Notes: generated by a model from the sequence alone, not told the origin. 52,197 nt of DNA from Atopobium sp. (GCA_022732885.1 JAIJTS010000012.1:1-52197), one strand, 5' to 3'. Counted from the stretch's first letter, positions 8,450 to 17,752 are shown. Numbers and translations: made by a program.

Positions 8450-9198
8450 TGGCCGCTGAAACTACAAACACCCAGGCAGCAGGCGCAGAAAAAACCCTGC
8501 TGTCTGTCAAGGATCTTAATGTTTCTTATGGCGCAATCCACGCGGTCCAGGGTATCTCGTTTGATATCCATGAAGGCGAGATTGTCACTCTTATTGGTGC
8601 TAATGGTGCAGGTAAATCAACTACCTTGAACACCATTGCTGGTCTAGTAAAGCCTGACTCTGGCACCATTACGCTTGGCGAGAAAAACCTTGTAGGTATG
8701 CGTGCTCACAAGATTGTTGAGGCTGGCTTGGCATTGTGTCCTGAGGGTCGTCGCGTGTTTTCTCGCATGAGTGTTGCTGAAAATCTTGAGATGGGTGGCT
8801 ACACTCAGTCTGATTCCCAAAATGCTAAGACCGTCAAGATGGTCTACGAGCATTTCCCACGTCTTCGTGAGCGCAAGAATCAGCTAGCAGGAACGCTTTC
8901 TGGCGGCGAGCAGCAAATGCTTGCCATGGGACGCGCTCTGATGAGTAAGCCTAAGCTGCTGATGCTCGATGAGCCCTCTATGGGCCTGGCTCCTATTTTG
9001 ATTGAGGAGATTTTCCAGATCATTCGTCAGCTTGGTGATGCAGGAACTACCATTTTGCTGGTTGAGCAAAATGCTAACATGGCGCTTAAGGTTGCTGACC
9101 GTGCATACGTTCTTGAACTTGGAAAGGTTGCTAAGCAAGCTACCGGTCAGGAACTTTTGCATGACGATGACGTTCGCAAGGCTTATCTTGGTGCATAA
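8449..9198 (+). CDS. livF: Branched-chain amino-acid ABC transporter ATPase LivF
   Basis: Second ATP-binding subunit, 249 residues, pairing with LivG to drive import. Walker A is GANGAGKST, the signature is LSGGEQQMLAMGRALM and Walker B is LLMLDEPSMGLAP; the SMGLAP ending is typical of LivF. The N-terminal 15 residues (Ala/Thr-rich) are extra compared with E. coli. The start overlaps the livG stop by one base. It is the last gene of the operon, which ends at the terminator at 9243. Confidence 0.95.
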   Translation: MAAETTNTQAAGAEKTLLSVKDLNVSYGAIHAVQGISFDIHEGEIVTLIGANGAGKSTTLNTIAGLVKPDSGTITLGEKNLVGMRAHKIVEAGLALCPEGRRVFSRMSVAENLEMGGYTQSDSQNAKTVKMVYEHFPRLRERKNQLAGTLSGGEQQMLAMGRALMSKPKLLMLDEPSMGLAPILIEEIFQIIRQLGDAGTTILLVEQNANMALKVADRAYVLELGKVAKQATGQELLHDDDVRKAYLGA

Positions 9199-9242
9199 AC
9201 GCGCCTTATGGTATACGTGTCCTAAACGTTGCTCGTGACTTA

Positions 9243-9279
9243 AAAACCCGGCTCCTATGTAGCAAAGGAGCCGGGTTTT
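9243..9279. terminator. Two-way terminator between livF and thrB
   Basis: A 14-bp stem (9243-9256 with 9266-9279), rich in GC in the middle, has A-tract and T-tract ends. It can therefore stop transcription from the liv operon and from the convergent thrC-thrB unit, whose last stop codon is at 9296. Confidence 0.92.
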
Positions 9280-9295
9280 GTTGTTATGATCTACG

Positions 9296-10225
9296 TTAAA
9301 TTTCGTCAAAAGTTTTGTGGTGTTGTTGGCCATCATCTAAGGTAAGGACAGTTCCTAGAAGAGCTGGCTCAAGAATCTGAATCCAAAAATCGCCTCTAAC
9401 TTGCTTGGCGTTTTCGGCAACAGCGCGCGCAGTCACAGGAGAGTCGCAAATAGCAATCATAGTTGCTCCTGATCCAGAAATAACAAACGTGCACGCACGC
9501 GCAAGCTTAGCTACTTGCTTGAGCTCTTCGTAATCGGGGATAAGTTCTTTACGATAAGGCTCGTGAAGCTTATCGTTGCAAGCTGCTGCTAACAGTCCGC
9601 TGTTTCCTGTTTCAAGCGCATGAGTGACAGCGACAGTACGGCCCATCTGATAAACAGCCGTTTCAAGGGAGACTTTTTGCGGAACTACCTTGCGAGCATC
9701 TTCGGTGTTGACTGAGTAAGGTGGTGCAATTGCTACAAAAGATAGACCTCGTGCTACCAATCTGCGAGTGCAAATGGTATGGCCACCTTCAACAAAAGAC
9801 GAAGTCAGACCACCATAAATAGCAGGGGCTACATTATCAGGATGACCCTCAAAATGGCAAGCAAAATCAAGTGCGCGTTCAGGATCCCAACCACTGTGAG
9901 ATTCAGTCAATGCAGCTGCAATACCTGCAATAACACAGGTTGAACTTGAGCCAAGTCCTCCCGATAGAGGGATGGGCGAGTCAATGGTGATATGTTTAGG
10001 TGTGGGCTCTTCGCCGAGTTTCTCGCAGGCACGTATATACGATGTCCACACAAGGTTGTCGTCATTTCTGAATTGCTCAGGGCAGCCGTCAATAATAAGT
10101 GTAGGAGACTCCTTAAATGAAATCTTTGCTCGCAGGTTAAATGCAAGACCCAATGTATCGTAACCGACGCCAATGTTTGCTGAGGTGGCAGGTACAGAAA
10201 CGGTCAAGATGGTGTTGTCTAGCAT
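9296..10225 (-). CDS. thrB: Homoserine kinase
   Basis: GHMP-family kinase that phosphorylates homoserine with ATP, the step before threonine synthase. The 309-residue length is normal. The N-terminus SVPATSANIGVGYDTLGLA is the family start, and the ATP-binding motif PLSGGLGSSSTCVIAG is intact. The C-terminal ISGSGATMIAI motif is also present. It follows thrC by 22 bases on the same strand and must share its transcript. An AGCAGG sequence lies about six bases before the ATG. Confidence 0.95.
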   Translation of the reverse strand: MLDNTILTVSVPATSANIGVGYDTLGLAFNLRAKISFKESPTLIIDGCPEQFRNDDNLVWTSYIRACEKLGEEPTPKHITIDSPIPLSGGLGSSSTCVIAGIAAALTESHSGWDPERALDFACHFEGHPDNVAPAIYGGLTSSFVEGGHTICTRRLVARGLSFVAIAPPYSVNTEDARKVVPQKVSLETAVYQMGRTVAVTHALETGNSGLLAAACNDKLHEPYRKELIPDYEELKQVAKLARACTFVISGSGATMIAICDSPVTARAVAENAKQVRGDFWIQILEPALLGTVLTLDDGQQHHKTFDEI

Positions 10226-10247
10226 GTAAAACCTGCTTTCTCAGTGT

Positions 10248-11765
10248 TTAACAAGCAAAAATGCGCTCGCATGTTTCAACAACATATGAAGCAAGTTGTT
10301 CTTTCTCGCGAACGTCAGTATGAATGATAACGTTATCATTCAGCGATGAAAGCTGGATTGGCGGAATCGTACCTGTGATTTCGGCGAGCGTATGCATACA
10401 GGCAAAGTCATCCAGGCCAACGGTCGAGTGGCCCAGTGCGGCAAGCACGTCGGACGAGAACTTATATGGGCTCGCGGTGGACAGACATACACGCACGTTG
10501 TTTGCCTGGCGAGAAACCCTGTCAAGCACGTGTTTTGCGACGGCTGTGTGAGGGTCAATCAGCGCACGACAATTCTCCCAGGTAGAACGGATAGTCTCAC
10601 GTGTCTGGTCGTCGGTGGCAAATCCGGCGTCAAAGGTCTGGCGAATGGTATCCATGAGCTGAGTAGGAACTGTGTAGATACCCTTTGTTACCAGCTGGTT
10701 CATCAGATAGCTGACAAGCTCAGTATCCTTGCCAGATGCAAGATAGAGAAGTCGTTCAAGGTTTGATGAAACTAGAATATCCATTGATGGAGAGATAGTC
10801 TTTTCAAATGTACGCCTGCGGTCGTAGGTGCCTGTTTCCAAGAAATCAGTTAGCACTTTATTGCTGTTAGAAGCCACAATAAGGCGATCAACAGGCAGTC
10901 CCATTTCTTTTGCAAAGTAGCCTGCAAGGACATCGCCAAAGTTACCAGTTGGAACGCAGAAAGTAACTTTTTGTCCTTGTGTAATTGTACCCTTGTTCAC
11001 TAGCTGAGCATACGCGTCAAAGTAGTAGGTAACCTGTGGAGCTAAGCGACCAATATTGATAGAGTTAGCGCTAGAAAGCACCGTATCTTTGTTAGCTAGC
11101 TCACGCGCCAGCTCAGTGTTAGCAAATATTGCTTTAGCAGCGTTTTGCGCATCATCAAAGTTGCCTTTAACAGCGCAGACGGAAACGTTAGAACCTTTTT
11201 GAGTCACCATTTGAAGACGCTGAATGTCCGAGACTTTTCCCTCTGGATAAAAGACGGTAATACCCATGCCTGGTACGTCTTTAAAGCCTTCAAGCGCGGC
11301 TTTACCAGTGTCTCCGGAGGTGGCGGTCACGATCATGATGTTTTTGCCCGCAGCACCCGTGACACCCAGAGCGCCCGCGTCCTTGCGAGCAACACTCATC
11401 AAGCGAGGAAGCATCTGAAGCGCAACGTCTTTAAACGCCGATGTTGGTCCGTGGAAAAGTTCAAGGAGCCAGTCATCTCCCACAGCAGAAACAGGTGTGA
11501 TGGCATCAGTGTCCCACTGAGAGCCGTAAGCACCTTCAATACAGCTATTTAGCTCCTCAGGCGTATAGTCATCTAGCAGAGCAGAAAGCACGTCATAAGC
11601 AGTAGCTTTAAAGCCTTGAGCGCAAACCTTTGCAAGATCAAGAGGTTTCTCGCCAATAGCATCTTGGATGTAAAGGCCACCATTGGGAGCAATGCCTTGC
11701 AAAATAGCCTGTTTACCCAAAACGTTATGGTTAGAGCTTCTTGTGCTGTGATATGCGACGGCCAT
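10248..11765 (-). CDS. thrC: Threonine synthase
   Basis: PLP enzyme that turns O-phosphohomoserine into threonine. It has 505 residues, like the longer threonine synthases that carry an N-terminal domain (YHSTRSSNHNVLGKQAILQG). The PLP-lysine motif is LFHGPTSAFKDVALQ, and the phosphate-binding loop appears as TATSGDTGKAALEG. It is the first gene of the minus-strand thrC-thrB unit. It is divergent from hom across a 250-base gap that must hold both promoters; I saw no clear box, T-box or threonine-rich leader peptide there. Confidence 0.96.
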   Translation of the reverse strand: MAVAYHSTRSSNHNVLGKQAILQGIAPNGGLYIQDAIGEKPLDLAKVCAQGFKATAYDVLSALLDDYTPEELNSCIEGAYGSQWDTDAITPVSAVGDDWLLELFHGPTSAFKDVALQMLPRLMSVARKDAGALGVTGAAGKNIMIVTATSGDTGKAALEGFKDVPGMGITVFYPEGKVSDIQRLQMVTQKGSNVSVCAVKGNFDDAQNAAKAIFANTELARELANKDTVLSSANSINIGRLAPQVTYYFDAYAQLVNKGTITQGQKVTFCVPTGNFGDVLAGYFAKEMGLPVDRLIVASNSNKVLTDFLETGTYDRRRTFEKTISPSMDILVSSNLERLLYLASGKDTELVSYLMNQLVTKGIYTVPTQLMDTIRQTFDAGFATDDQTRETIRSTWENCRALIDPHTAVAKHVLDRVSRQANNVRVCLSTASPYKFSSDVLAALGHSTVGLDDFACMHTLAEITGTIPPIQLSSLNDNVIIHTDVREKEQLASYVVETCERIFAC

Positions 11766-12015
11766 AAAACCACCAATCTGTAGAACATGCTGCGTATTGC
11801 GTTTCTATTATTTTAACAGTGAGAAGAAAATGACGCTTGTAACATAGAATTGTTCATAGCATTATGAAGATGAGAAAATTGTTTCTTAGATTCTGCTAAA
11901 AGTCTTTGTAGTTTTGTCTCTGCGATTGTATTCTGTGTAGTTATTTTTGTGAGCAATTGTTTTAGCTACGCAATCGCCTTTGTTGTGTAAAGATGACCGC
12001 TAGATTTGGAGCCAT

Positions 12016-13155
12016 ATGCAAAACGTAGCCCTACTTGGATTTGGAACGGTTGGTGCTTCAGTTGCGCGCATTCTTGATGAGCACGTTTCTGACGTTAACC
12101 TGACGTCCATCTTGGTTAGAGCTGGTAAAGAGTACGTTGACCCTCGTGCAACGTCTGATTTTGATGCGCTTTTGTCTGATTCTGCTCTTGATACTGTTGT
12201 TGAGTGTATAGGTGGTCTCTCGCCAGCCTATGAGTACATTAAAGCGGCGCTTACTGCTAAGAAAAATGTTGTCACCTCAAATAAAGCTGTGGTCTCAGCT
12301 CATTTTGAGGAGTTTATGACACTTGCCGCTGAAGCGGGCGTTAATTTTAAGATTGAAGCGTGTGTCTGTGGTGGCATCCCTTGGATTGCAGGAATTCAGA
12401 AGGTTCGTCGTATTGATACTATTTCTGCGTTCTGGGGAATCATGAACGGCACCACTAACTACATTGTTTATTCCATGCTTAAAGATGGAACGGACTTTTC
12501 TGAGGTTTTGAGTAAGGCTCAGGAGCTGGGTTATGCTGAACGAGACCCATCAAGCGATATTGACGGTATTGATGTCCGCTCTAAGACCATGATTTCTTCG
12601 TCCATTGCTTTTGACGTTATCTGCACAGACCAGATTCCTATGTCTGGTATTAGAAATTTAACTAAGCGCGATCTTGCCATGTTTGGCAGCCACGATATGA
12701 CTATCAAGCTCTTTGGACGAGGTGTTTCCAACGGTTCATCGTATGCGGTGGCTGTTGAGCCTGTTGCTGTGCCGCTTTCAACCATTGAGGCCAACGTTCC
12801 TACTAACTTTAACGTTGCAACAGCCGTGGGAAATACCATCGGAGAGCTCAAGTTCTATGGTCAAGGAGCTGGTGGTGACCCAACAGCAAATGCTGTCGTA
12901 CAGGATATTATTGACTGCGCCGCGACTCCTGCTGGGGGCCAGCAGACCTTCTCGGCAGATCTTTCGTATAATCCAGAGCTGCTTGTTTCTGATTACATTT
13001 TTAGGACACAAGCGGATGTCCCGAGTGGTACGTTCTGGGAGCCAGGTGCTCAGTTGGTTAAAAATCTAAGTGCCGAGAAGGCCCGTGAGCTTCTTTCCGT
13101 TGCGCTTTCGCAAGACCCTACAACCTTTATGGCTGCTCTTGAAAAGAGGAATTAG
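12016..13155 (+). CDS. hom: Homoserine dehydrogenase without the C-terminal ACT domain
   Basis: NAD(P)H enzyme reducing aspartate semialdehyde to homoserine. The Rossmann motif is LLGFGTVGASVAR and the substrate domain carries IMNGTTNYIVYSML and YGQGAGGDPTANAVVQDI. At 379 residues it is shorter than common bacterial forms of about 430, and ends shortly after the catalytic domain. The usual regulatory ACT domain is missing, so feedback control may rest on the aspartokinase. It heads the hom-lysC-asd operon, with GGAG just before the ATG and a two-base gap to lysC. Confidence 0.94.
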   Translation: MQNVALLGFGTVGASVARILDEHVSDVNLTSILVRAGKEYVDPRATSDFDALLSDSALDTVVECIGGLSPAYEYIKAALTAKKNVVTSNKAVVSAHFEEFMTLAAEAGVNFKIEACVCGGIPWIAGIQKVRRIDTISAFWGIMNGTTNYIVYSMLKDGTDFSEVLSKAQELGYAERDPSSDIDGIDVRSKTMISSSIAFDVICTDQIPMSGIRNLTKRDLAMFGSHDMTIKLFGRGVSNGSSYAVAVEPVAVPLSTIEANVPTNFNVATAVGNTIGELKFYGQGAGGDPTANAVVQDIIDCAATPAGGQQTFSADLSYNPELLVSDYIFRTQADVPSGTFWEPGAQLVKNLSAEKARELLSVALSQDPTTFMAALEKRN

Positions 13156-13157
13156 AA

Positions 13158-14486
13158 ATGATTAAAATTGCAAAATTTGGTGGCTCAAGTGTTGCTTCCG
13201 CAGAGCAGTTTAAAAAAGTTAAAGCTATTGTTGAGGCTGACCCTGACAGACGTTTTATTGTTTCATCTGCAGCGGGAAAACGCCATTCAAGCGATAATAA
13301 GATTACTGACCTTTTGCTGTTGGTAAATGCCCACATTGAGTATCACGTTGACTGCACATCTTTGCTTGCAGACATCGAGGCTCGTTTTGTGGAGATTGCT
13401 GATGAGCTGGGAGTTTTGTGGCCTGTCGCTGAGGAGTTTGAGAAGTTTGCTGCAAACATCAAGTCCTTCTCGCCAGAGTATGTAGTAAGTAGGGGTGAGT
13501 GGTTTACTTGCCAGATTCTTGCTGAGTATCTTGGTCTGCCCTTTGTTGATGCTGCAGATGTTATGCTGTTCCATCATGACGGTACTATTGATATGGAGCG
13601 CACAGCATCCAGGCTCAAAGAAGTAGTTGCTCGCAGCGGTTCGTTTGTGCTGCCAGGCTTCTACGGTGCTACCGTTGACGGTGCAATTAAGCTGTTCCAA
13701 CGTGGCGGCGGCGATATTACTGGCGCAATTGTTGCTCGCTGTTTAGATGCAGACTTATATGAGAACTGGACTGACGTGTCCGGTTTCCTGTCTGCTGATC
13801 CTCGTATTGTTGAGAATCCGCGCGCTATCGGCCGTATTACTTTTGACGAGATGCGTGAGCTTTCCTATATGGGTGCTTCTGTTTTACAGGAGGAGGCAAT
13901 TTTTCCTGTTCGTGAGGCAAATATTCCAATTCAGATTAAAAATACCAACCGTCCAGAAGACGTGGGCACGGTAATTAGAGAGACCGCTGATGGCGATACG
14001 AGCGAGCACTTGATTACTGGTATTGCAGGCAAGAAGGACTTCCTAGCAATTCACGTCAAAAAGGCACACATGTCTAACGAGGTTGGCGTTATTAGTCGTG
14101 CGCTCAATATTGTTGAGCGTTATGGCGTCTCTGTTGAGCACATTCCAACAGGCGTTGATTCGTTTGGTATCGTAGTAAATGCTTCCGATGTAAAGGATAC
14201 GGTCTATTCCATCATCAGCGATATTCGACGCGAGATTGAGCCTGATGACATTACGATGGTAGACCGCCTAGCTCTTGTTTCTGTTGTTGGTCGAAATATG
14301 TCCAGGCGTTCCGGCACCTCTGGTAAGATCTTTGGTGCACTGGGTAATGCTGGCGTCAACATTCGTATGATTACGCAGAGCTCGGAAGAAATTAGTATTA
14401 TTGTGGGCGTCGATAATGCCGACTTTGATCGCACAATTGGCGTCATTTATAACGGATTTGTTCGTGATGAAATGGTTTCGAGGTAA
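13158..14486 (+). CDS. lysC: Aspartate kinase
   Basis: Phosphorylates aspartate, the first step toward threonine, lysine and methionine. The N-terminus IAKFGGSSVASAEQFKKV is the catalytic kinase signature; FQRGGGDITGAIVA is the second conserved part. Two ACT regions follow in the last ~140 residues (VGVISRALNIVERYGVSV, then IFGALGNAGVNIRMITQ), so this enzyme can bind an amino-acid effector. Its 442 residues match monofunctional aspartokinases of the class with a long catalytic domain. Its start lies two bases after hom and uses a GAGGAA sequence inside the end of hom. Confidence 0.95.
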   Translation: MIKIAKFGGSSVASAEQFKKVKAIVEADPDRRFIVSSAAGKRHSSDNKITDLLLLVNAHIEYHVDCTSLLADIEARFVEIADELGVLWPVAEEFEKFAANIKSFSPEYVVSRGEWFTCQILAEYLGLPFVDAADVMLFHHDGTIDMERTASRLKEVVARSGSFVLPGFYGATVDGAIKLFQRGGGDITGAIVARCLDADLYENWTDVSGFLSADPRIVENPRAIGRITFDEMRELSYMGASVLQEEAIFPVREANIPIQIKNTNRPEDVGTVIRETADGDTSEHLITGIAGKKDFLAIHVKKAHMSNEVGVISRALNIVERYGVSVEHIPTGVDSFGIVVNASDVKDTVYSIISDIRREIEPDDITMVDRLALVSVVGRNMSRRSGTSGKIFGALGNAGVNIRMITQSSEEISIIVGVDNADFDRTIGVIYNGFVRDEMVSR

Positions 14487-14488
14487 CT

Positions 14489-15511
14489 ATGACTTTTGAT
14501 CCAAACGGTAAGGTTGTTGCAATTCTTGGTGCTACCGGAGTTGTTGGTGCCCAGATGATGCAGTGCCTTGAAGAGCGTAATTTTCCTATTAAGGAGCTAG
14601 TGCTTTTGGCATCCGCTCGAAGCGCTGGTAAAACTATTGAATTTGCTGGTCAGCAGATTGTAATTCGCGAGGCAACTCCTGAGGCTTTTGAGGGTGTAGA
14701 TATTGTTCTTGGTGCAGCTGGCGATGAGCAAGCAAAAGAACTGCTTCCTGAGGCAGTTAAGCGTGGATGCGTCTGCGTTGATAACTCTCATGCATTCAGA
14801 ATGGATCCAAATGCTCCACTAGTAATTCCAGAGATTAACGCCGAGGATATTAAAAATCATAACGGCATCATCTCTAATCCAAACTGTGCAACCATTATTG
14901 GTCTTGTACCTCTGTATCCTTTGCATAAGGCAGCAGGTGCAAAGCGTATTATTGCTTCAACGTATCAGGCTGCATCAGGTGCCGGCCTTCCTGGTCTTAC
15001 GAGCCTGAAGAACCAGATGGCTGATGTTGTTGCGGGTAGGGAAGTAACCGAGACCTCTCCTTTTGCATATCAGCTGGCTGTCAACCTGATTCCACAGATT
15101 GGCGGTTTTGACGAGGTTGGTTACACTTCTGAGGAAATGAAGATGCAAAACGAAGGTCGCAAGATTATGCACCTTCCTGAGTTGCGTGTTAATTGCACCT
15201 GTGTTCGTGTTCCAACGATGCGTTCACACTCTGAGTCAATTACTGTTGAGTTTGAGCGTCCTTTGAGTCCTGATGAGGCTCGCGCAATTCTTGAGGATGC
15301 TCCAGGTATCAAGGTTGTGGACAACCCTGCAGAGCTTCAGTACCCAATGCCTCTTGATACTTCTGATCAGGACCTTATCTATGTTGGTCGTATTCGCGAG
15401 GATCTTTCTGCTGATGAGGGCACTCATGCGTTGACTTTCTTCTGCTGCGGAGACCAGATTAGAAAGGGCGCTGCAACTAACGCCGTCCAGATTGCAGAGT
15501 ACCTGCTGTAA
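14489..15511 (+). CDS. asd: Aspartate-semialdehyde dehydrogenase
   Basis: Reduces aspartyl phosphate to aspartate semialdehyde with NADPH. The 340-residue protein starts with the Rossmann motif AILGATGVVGAQMMQCL. The catalytic cysteine is C133 in ISNPNCATI, and the general base lies in RVPTMRSHSESI. It is the third gene of the operon, two bases after lysC. With thrB and thrC opposite, the path from aspartate to threonine is complete in this 6-kb block. A terminator follows at 15628. Confidence 0.95.
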   Translation: MTFDPNGKVVAILGATGVVGAQMMQCLEERNFPIKELVLLASARSAGKTIEFAGQQIVIREATPEAFEGVDIVLGAAGDEQAKELLPEAVKRGCVCVDNSHAFRMDPNAPLVIPEINAEDIKNHNGIISNPNCATIIGLVPLYPLHKAAGAKRIIASTYQAASGAGLPGLTSLKNQMADVVAGREVTETSPFAYQLAVNLIPQIGGFDEVGYTSEEMKMQNEGRKIMHLPELRVNCTCVRVPTMRSHSESITVEFERPLSPDEARAILEDAPGIKVVDNPAELQYPMPLDTSDQDLIYVGRIREDLSADEGTHALTFFCCGDQIRKGAATNAVQIAEYLL

Positions 15512-15627
15512 TATCCCGTGCATTGCTGCGTGACCTCGCGGTTTGTCTGTTTGCTGAGCACTATGGCGCTGGTTGTAAGTGCGCGTGACGTGTGGCACTT
15601 AACGCGGTGCAGCATTTGCTGATTCAG

Positions 15628-15669
15628 TATCCGCTCAATCCCTTTCCTGGAATTGAGCGGATATTTTTT
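15628..15669 (+). terminator. Intrinsic terminator of the hom-lysC-asd operon
   Basis: A stem of about 13 bp built on TATCCGCTCAAT and ATTGAGCGGATA is followed by TTTTTT. It is about 115 bases beyond the asd stop. The stretch 15512-15627 between them holds no gene that I can support. Confidence 0.85.
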
Positions 15670-15718
15670 GTGTCTAGATAGGATTTATCAAAGATATTGT
15701 GCCGTTCGGCGGCAAAAT

Positions 15719-15896
15719 GGTAAAAAATGCGTTTAGTTGGAGTATCCAGAAATACTCGGTTTTTATGCATGCCTTCTACTAGCAGTTTTACGTGGACAAA
15801 ATTACGAAAATTATCACAAAATTTCTGAACTGGGCAAACGTAAGTGACAAACCTCCGAGTTCTAAAAATAATCTCCAACTAAACGGATTTTTTACC
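15719..15896. mobile_element. MITE-like element 1: 178 bp with 24-bp terminal inverted repeats
   Basis: The left end (15719-15742, starting GGTAAAAAATGCGTTTAG) and the right end (15873-15896) are inverted copies with one mismatch. A second element with the same ends lies at 34585-34732. Both also share the inner word GTTTGCCCAG, at 15830-15839 here (inverted) and 34631-34640 there. CAAAA occurs beside both outer ends (15713-15717 and 15897-15901), offset by one base on the left, and might be a target duplication. On the minus strand a frame stays open across the element (84 codons from a TTG at 15878), but it has no ribosome-binding site. The flank 15897-16105 is AT-rich and I see nothing else in it. 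Confidence 0.6.
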
Positions 15897-16105
15897 CAAA
15901 ACAGTGCCTCTAGTTTGATATATCAATTTCTTGATTAGTTTTCATGAATATTAGCCAATGTTTATGCACAAATCACTTATTGTTCGTTAATCGGACGCGA
16001 AATAGCTTATCTAAATAGTTAAGGCTTTTATTCGAACAGGTATTCTACTTTTACAGTAGACATACAGTTTGGAGGCAAAATGGAGGCACTTGCGCTACTT
16101 ACCTA

Positions 16106-16137
16106 ACAAAAAAGGTAGACGGCAAGCCATCTACCTT
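16106..16137 (-). terminator. Intrinsic terminator of tRNA-Arg
   Basis: On the minus strand, AAGGTAGA pairs with TCTACCTT around a ten-base loop and is followed by six T. It begins eight bases after the CCA end of the tRNA. Confidence 0.85.
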
Positions 16138-16144
16138 GGGTTTT

Positions 16145-16221
16145 TGGTGCCTCCTGCGCGATTCGAACGCGCGACCTGCGGTTTAGAAGACCGACGCTCT
16201 ATCCAGCTGAGCTAAGGAGAC
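16145..16221 (-). tRNA. tRNA-Arg (anticodon TCT)
   Basis: A 77-base cloverleaf with an encoded CCA. The anticodon loop is CTTCTAA, giving TCT, which reads AGA and AGG. The T-loop region GTTCGAATC is canonical, and the acceptor stem GTCTCCT/AGGAGGC contains one G-U pair. It stands alone, followed by its own terminator. Confidence 0.96.
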
Positions 16222-16362
16222 GAAAAGCGTTGTTCATTATAGCAATAAGGATTGCAAAAGCATTGCACCATCGAAGATTTTCTTATTAGATGGGTGATAA
16301 AGAAAAAACTAGCTACACTAAAACAGCTACACTGATTTCAAACCTATGTGAACGGGGACAGT

Positions 16363-17553
16363 ATGTTTTACGATTTTGAATCCCGCGTTGATCGCGCTGG
16401 TACTGGTTCTAGAAAATGGAACGTCATGTACGACGTAAATCCCAATGTAGCTCCTGGTATTCCACCTTTTTCTGTTGCTGATATGGAATATCATACAGCC
16501 CCAGAGATTGTTGAGGGCCTTAAGGAATACATTAACGATGCAATCCTTGGGTATTCCGTTCCAACTGACCAGATGAAGCAGGCTGTGTGCACGTGGATGA
16601 AGACACGTCACAACTGGGATGTAAGGTCAGAGTGGTTAATCAACTCTTCCGGTGTGGTTCCGGCGCTCTTCGCTGCCGTTGCTGAGTTTACTAAGCCAGA
16701 TGAAGGCGTCATTCTGTTCACACCTGTTTACCATCCGTTTTACATGGCAGTTGAGGAGAATAACCGTACACTGGTAGAGTGTCCGCTTGTCTTATCAGAG
16801 GGCCCTCATTACGACATTGACTTTGATTTGCTAGAAAAGCTTGCTGCTGAGCCTAAGAACACTTTGCTTATTTTGTGCTCACCACATAACCCAAGTGGTC
16901 GAGTGTGGACTAAAGAGGAGCTGACACGTATTGCAGATATTGCAGTTAAGCACAACCTTATTGTAGTTGCTGACGAGATTCATCATGATCTAATCATGCC
17001 TGGCTCCGTTCACACTGTCTTTGAGACAATCTCCGATGAGGTAGCAGCACGTACTATTACCTGTACTTCCGCTTCAAAAAGCTTCAATTTGGCTGGCACA
17101 CAGTTCAGCAACATTATTGTGAGTAATCCAGAGCTGCGCAATCGCCTTGAGAAACGCTTGCAGGCCCGAGGGACTACTTCATGCAATCCAATAAGCTTCA
17201 AGGCCTGCGAGCTGGCTTATAGCAAGGGTGCGGCTTGGCTGGATGCGTGTATAAAAGCCGTTGATACTAACCAGAAGTTGGTTTTGAACTTTTTTGCTAC
17301 AAAGCATCCTCGCGTTAAGCTTGCGCCAATCACAGGTACATATCTTCAGTGGCTTGACTTCAGAGATCTTGACCTTACACCAGAAGAGCTCGACCACCTG
17401 TTAGAGTTTGAGGCTCAGGTATTTTTCACTGATGGTGTCTTTTTTGGTAAGGCTGCTCAGGGATTTAAGCGCTGGAATTTGGCTGCGCCTAGAGTTGAGA
17501 TTGAAGAGGCATTGGAACGTTTAGATGTATCTCTTTCAGCTCACGGATTTTAA
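16363..17553 (+). CDS. patB: PatB/MalY-type PLP aminotransferase, probable cystathionine beta-lyase
   Basis: Fold type I PLP enzyme, 396 residues. Members of this group cleave cystathionine or cysteine (C-S lyase, giving homocysteine or sulfide); some, like MalY, also act as regulators. The sequence has the typical N-terminus (NPNVAPGIPPFSVADMEY), ILCSPHNPSGRVW, the aspartate segment VVADEIHHDL and the PLP lysine in TCTSASKSFNLAG. The ATG at 16363 is preceded by GGGG five bases upstream; a GTG at 16348 would add five residues. It stands alone between tRNA-Arg and a terminator. In oral coriobacteria such an enzyme could release H2S from cysteine, which is an inference. Confidence 0.88.
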   Translation: MFYDFESRVDRAGTGSRKWNVMYDVNPNVAPGIPPFSVADMEYHTAPEIVEGLKEYINDAILGYSVPTDQMKQAVCTWMKTRHNWDVRSEWLINSSGVVPALFAAVAEFTKPDEGVILFTPVYHPFYMAVEENNRTLVECPLVLSEGPHYDIDFDLLEKLAAEPKNTLLILCSPHNPSGRVWTKEELTRIADIAVKHNLIVVADEIHHDLIMPGSVHTVFETISDEVAARTITCTSASKSFNLAGTQFSNIIVSNPELRNRLEKRLQARGTTSCNPISFKACELAYSKGAAWLDACIKAVDTNQKLVLNFFATKHPRVKLAPITGTYLQWLDFRDLDLTPEELDHLLEFEAQVFFTDGVFFGKAAQGFKRWNLAAPRVEIEEALERLDVSLSAHGF

Positions 17554-17620
17554 GAGTAAGCCAGGAGCTTTAGGCTCAAATAATTCTGTTTACCTATCTT
17601 TTCCTTATACGCAGTTTTTT

Positions 17621-17650
17621 GCGGAGAAGTTTTTTCTTCTCCGCATTTTG
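17621..17650 (+). terminator. Intrinsic terminator after patB
   Basis: GCGGAGAAG (17621-17629) pairs perfectly with CTTCTCCGC (17636-17644) around six T, and is followed by ATTTTGTTT. It ends the single-gene patB transcript. Confidence 0.87.
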
Positions 17651-17743
17651 TTTAGCGAGAAACCCGTTGTGCTGGTAAATTCCAAAGAAGATTAAAAAAG
17701 AGTTGAAAAATATGTGTTTCTCGCTTGCATCTTTTTCTGATTC

Positions 17744-17752
17744 TGTAATAAT
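17744..17752 (+). promoter_or_regulatory. Extended -10 promoter for the tRNA-His/tRNA-Lys pair
   Basis: TGT followed by AATAAT (five of six matches to TATAAT) lies 32 bases before tRNA-His. No good -35 box is seen. The same layout (TGT plus TATTAT) precedes tRNA-Leu at 42050. Confidence 0.4.

Noticed and set aside
15624..15878. An 84-codon frame on the minus strand across MITE-like element 1
   Set aside because: It has a TTG start with no ribosome-binding site, crosses the asd terminator, and the related element 2 does not keep it open.
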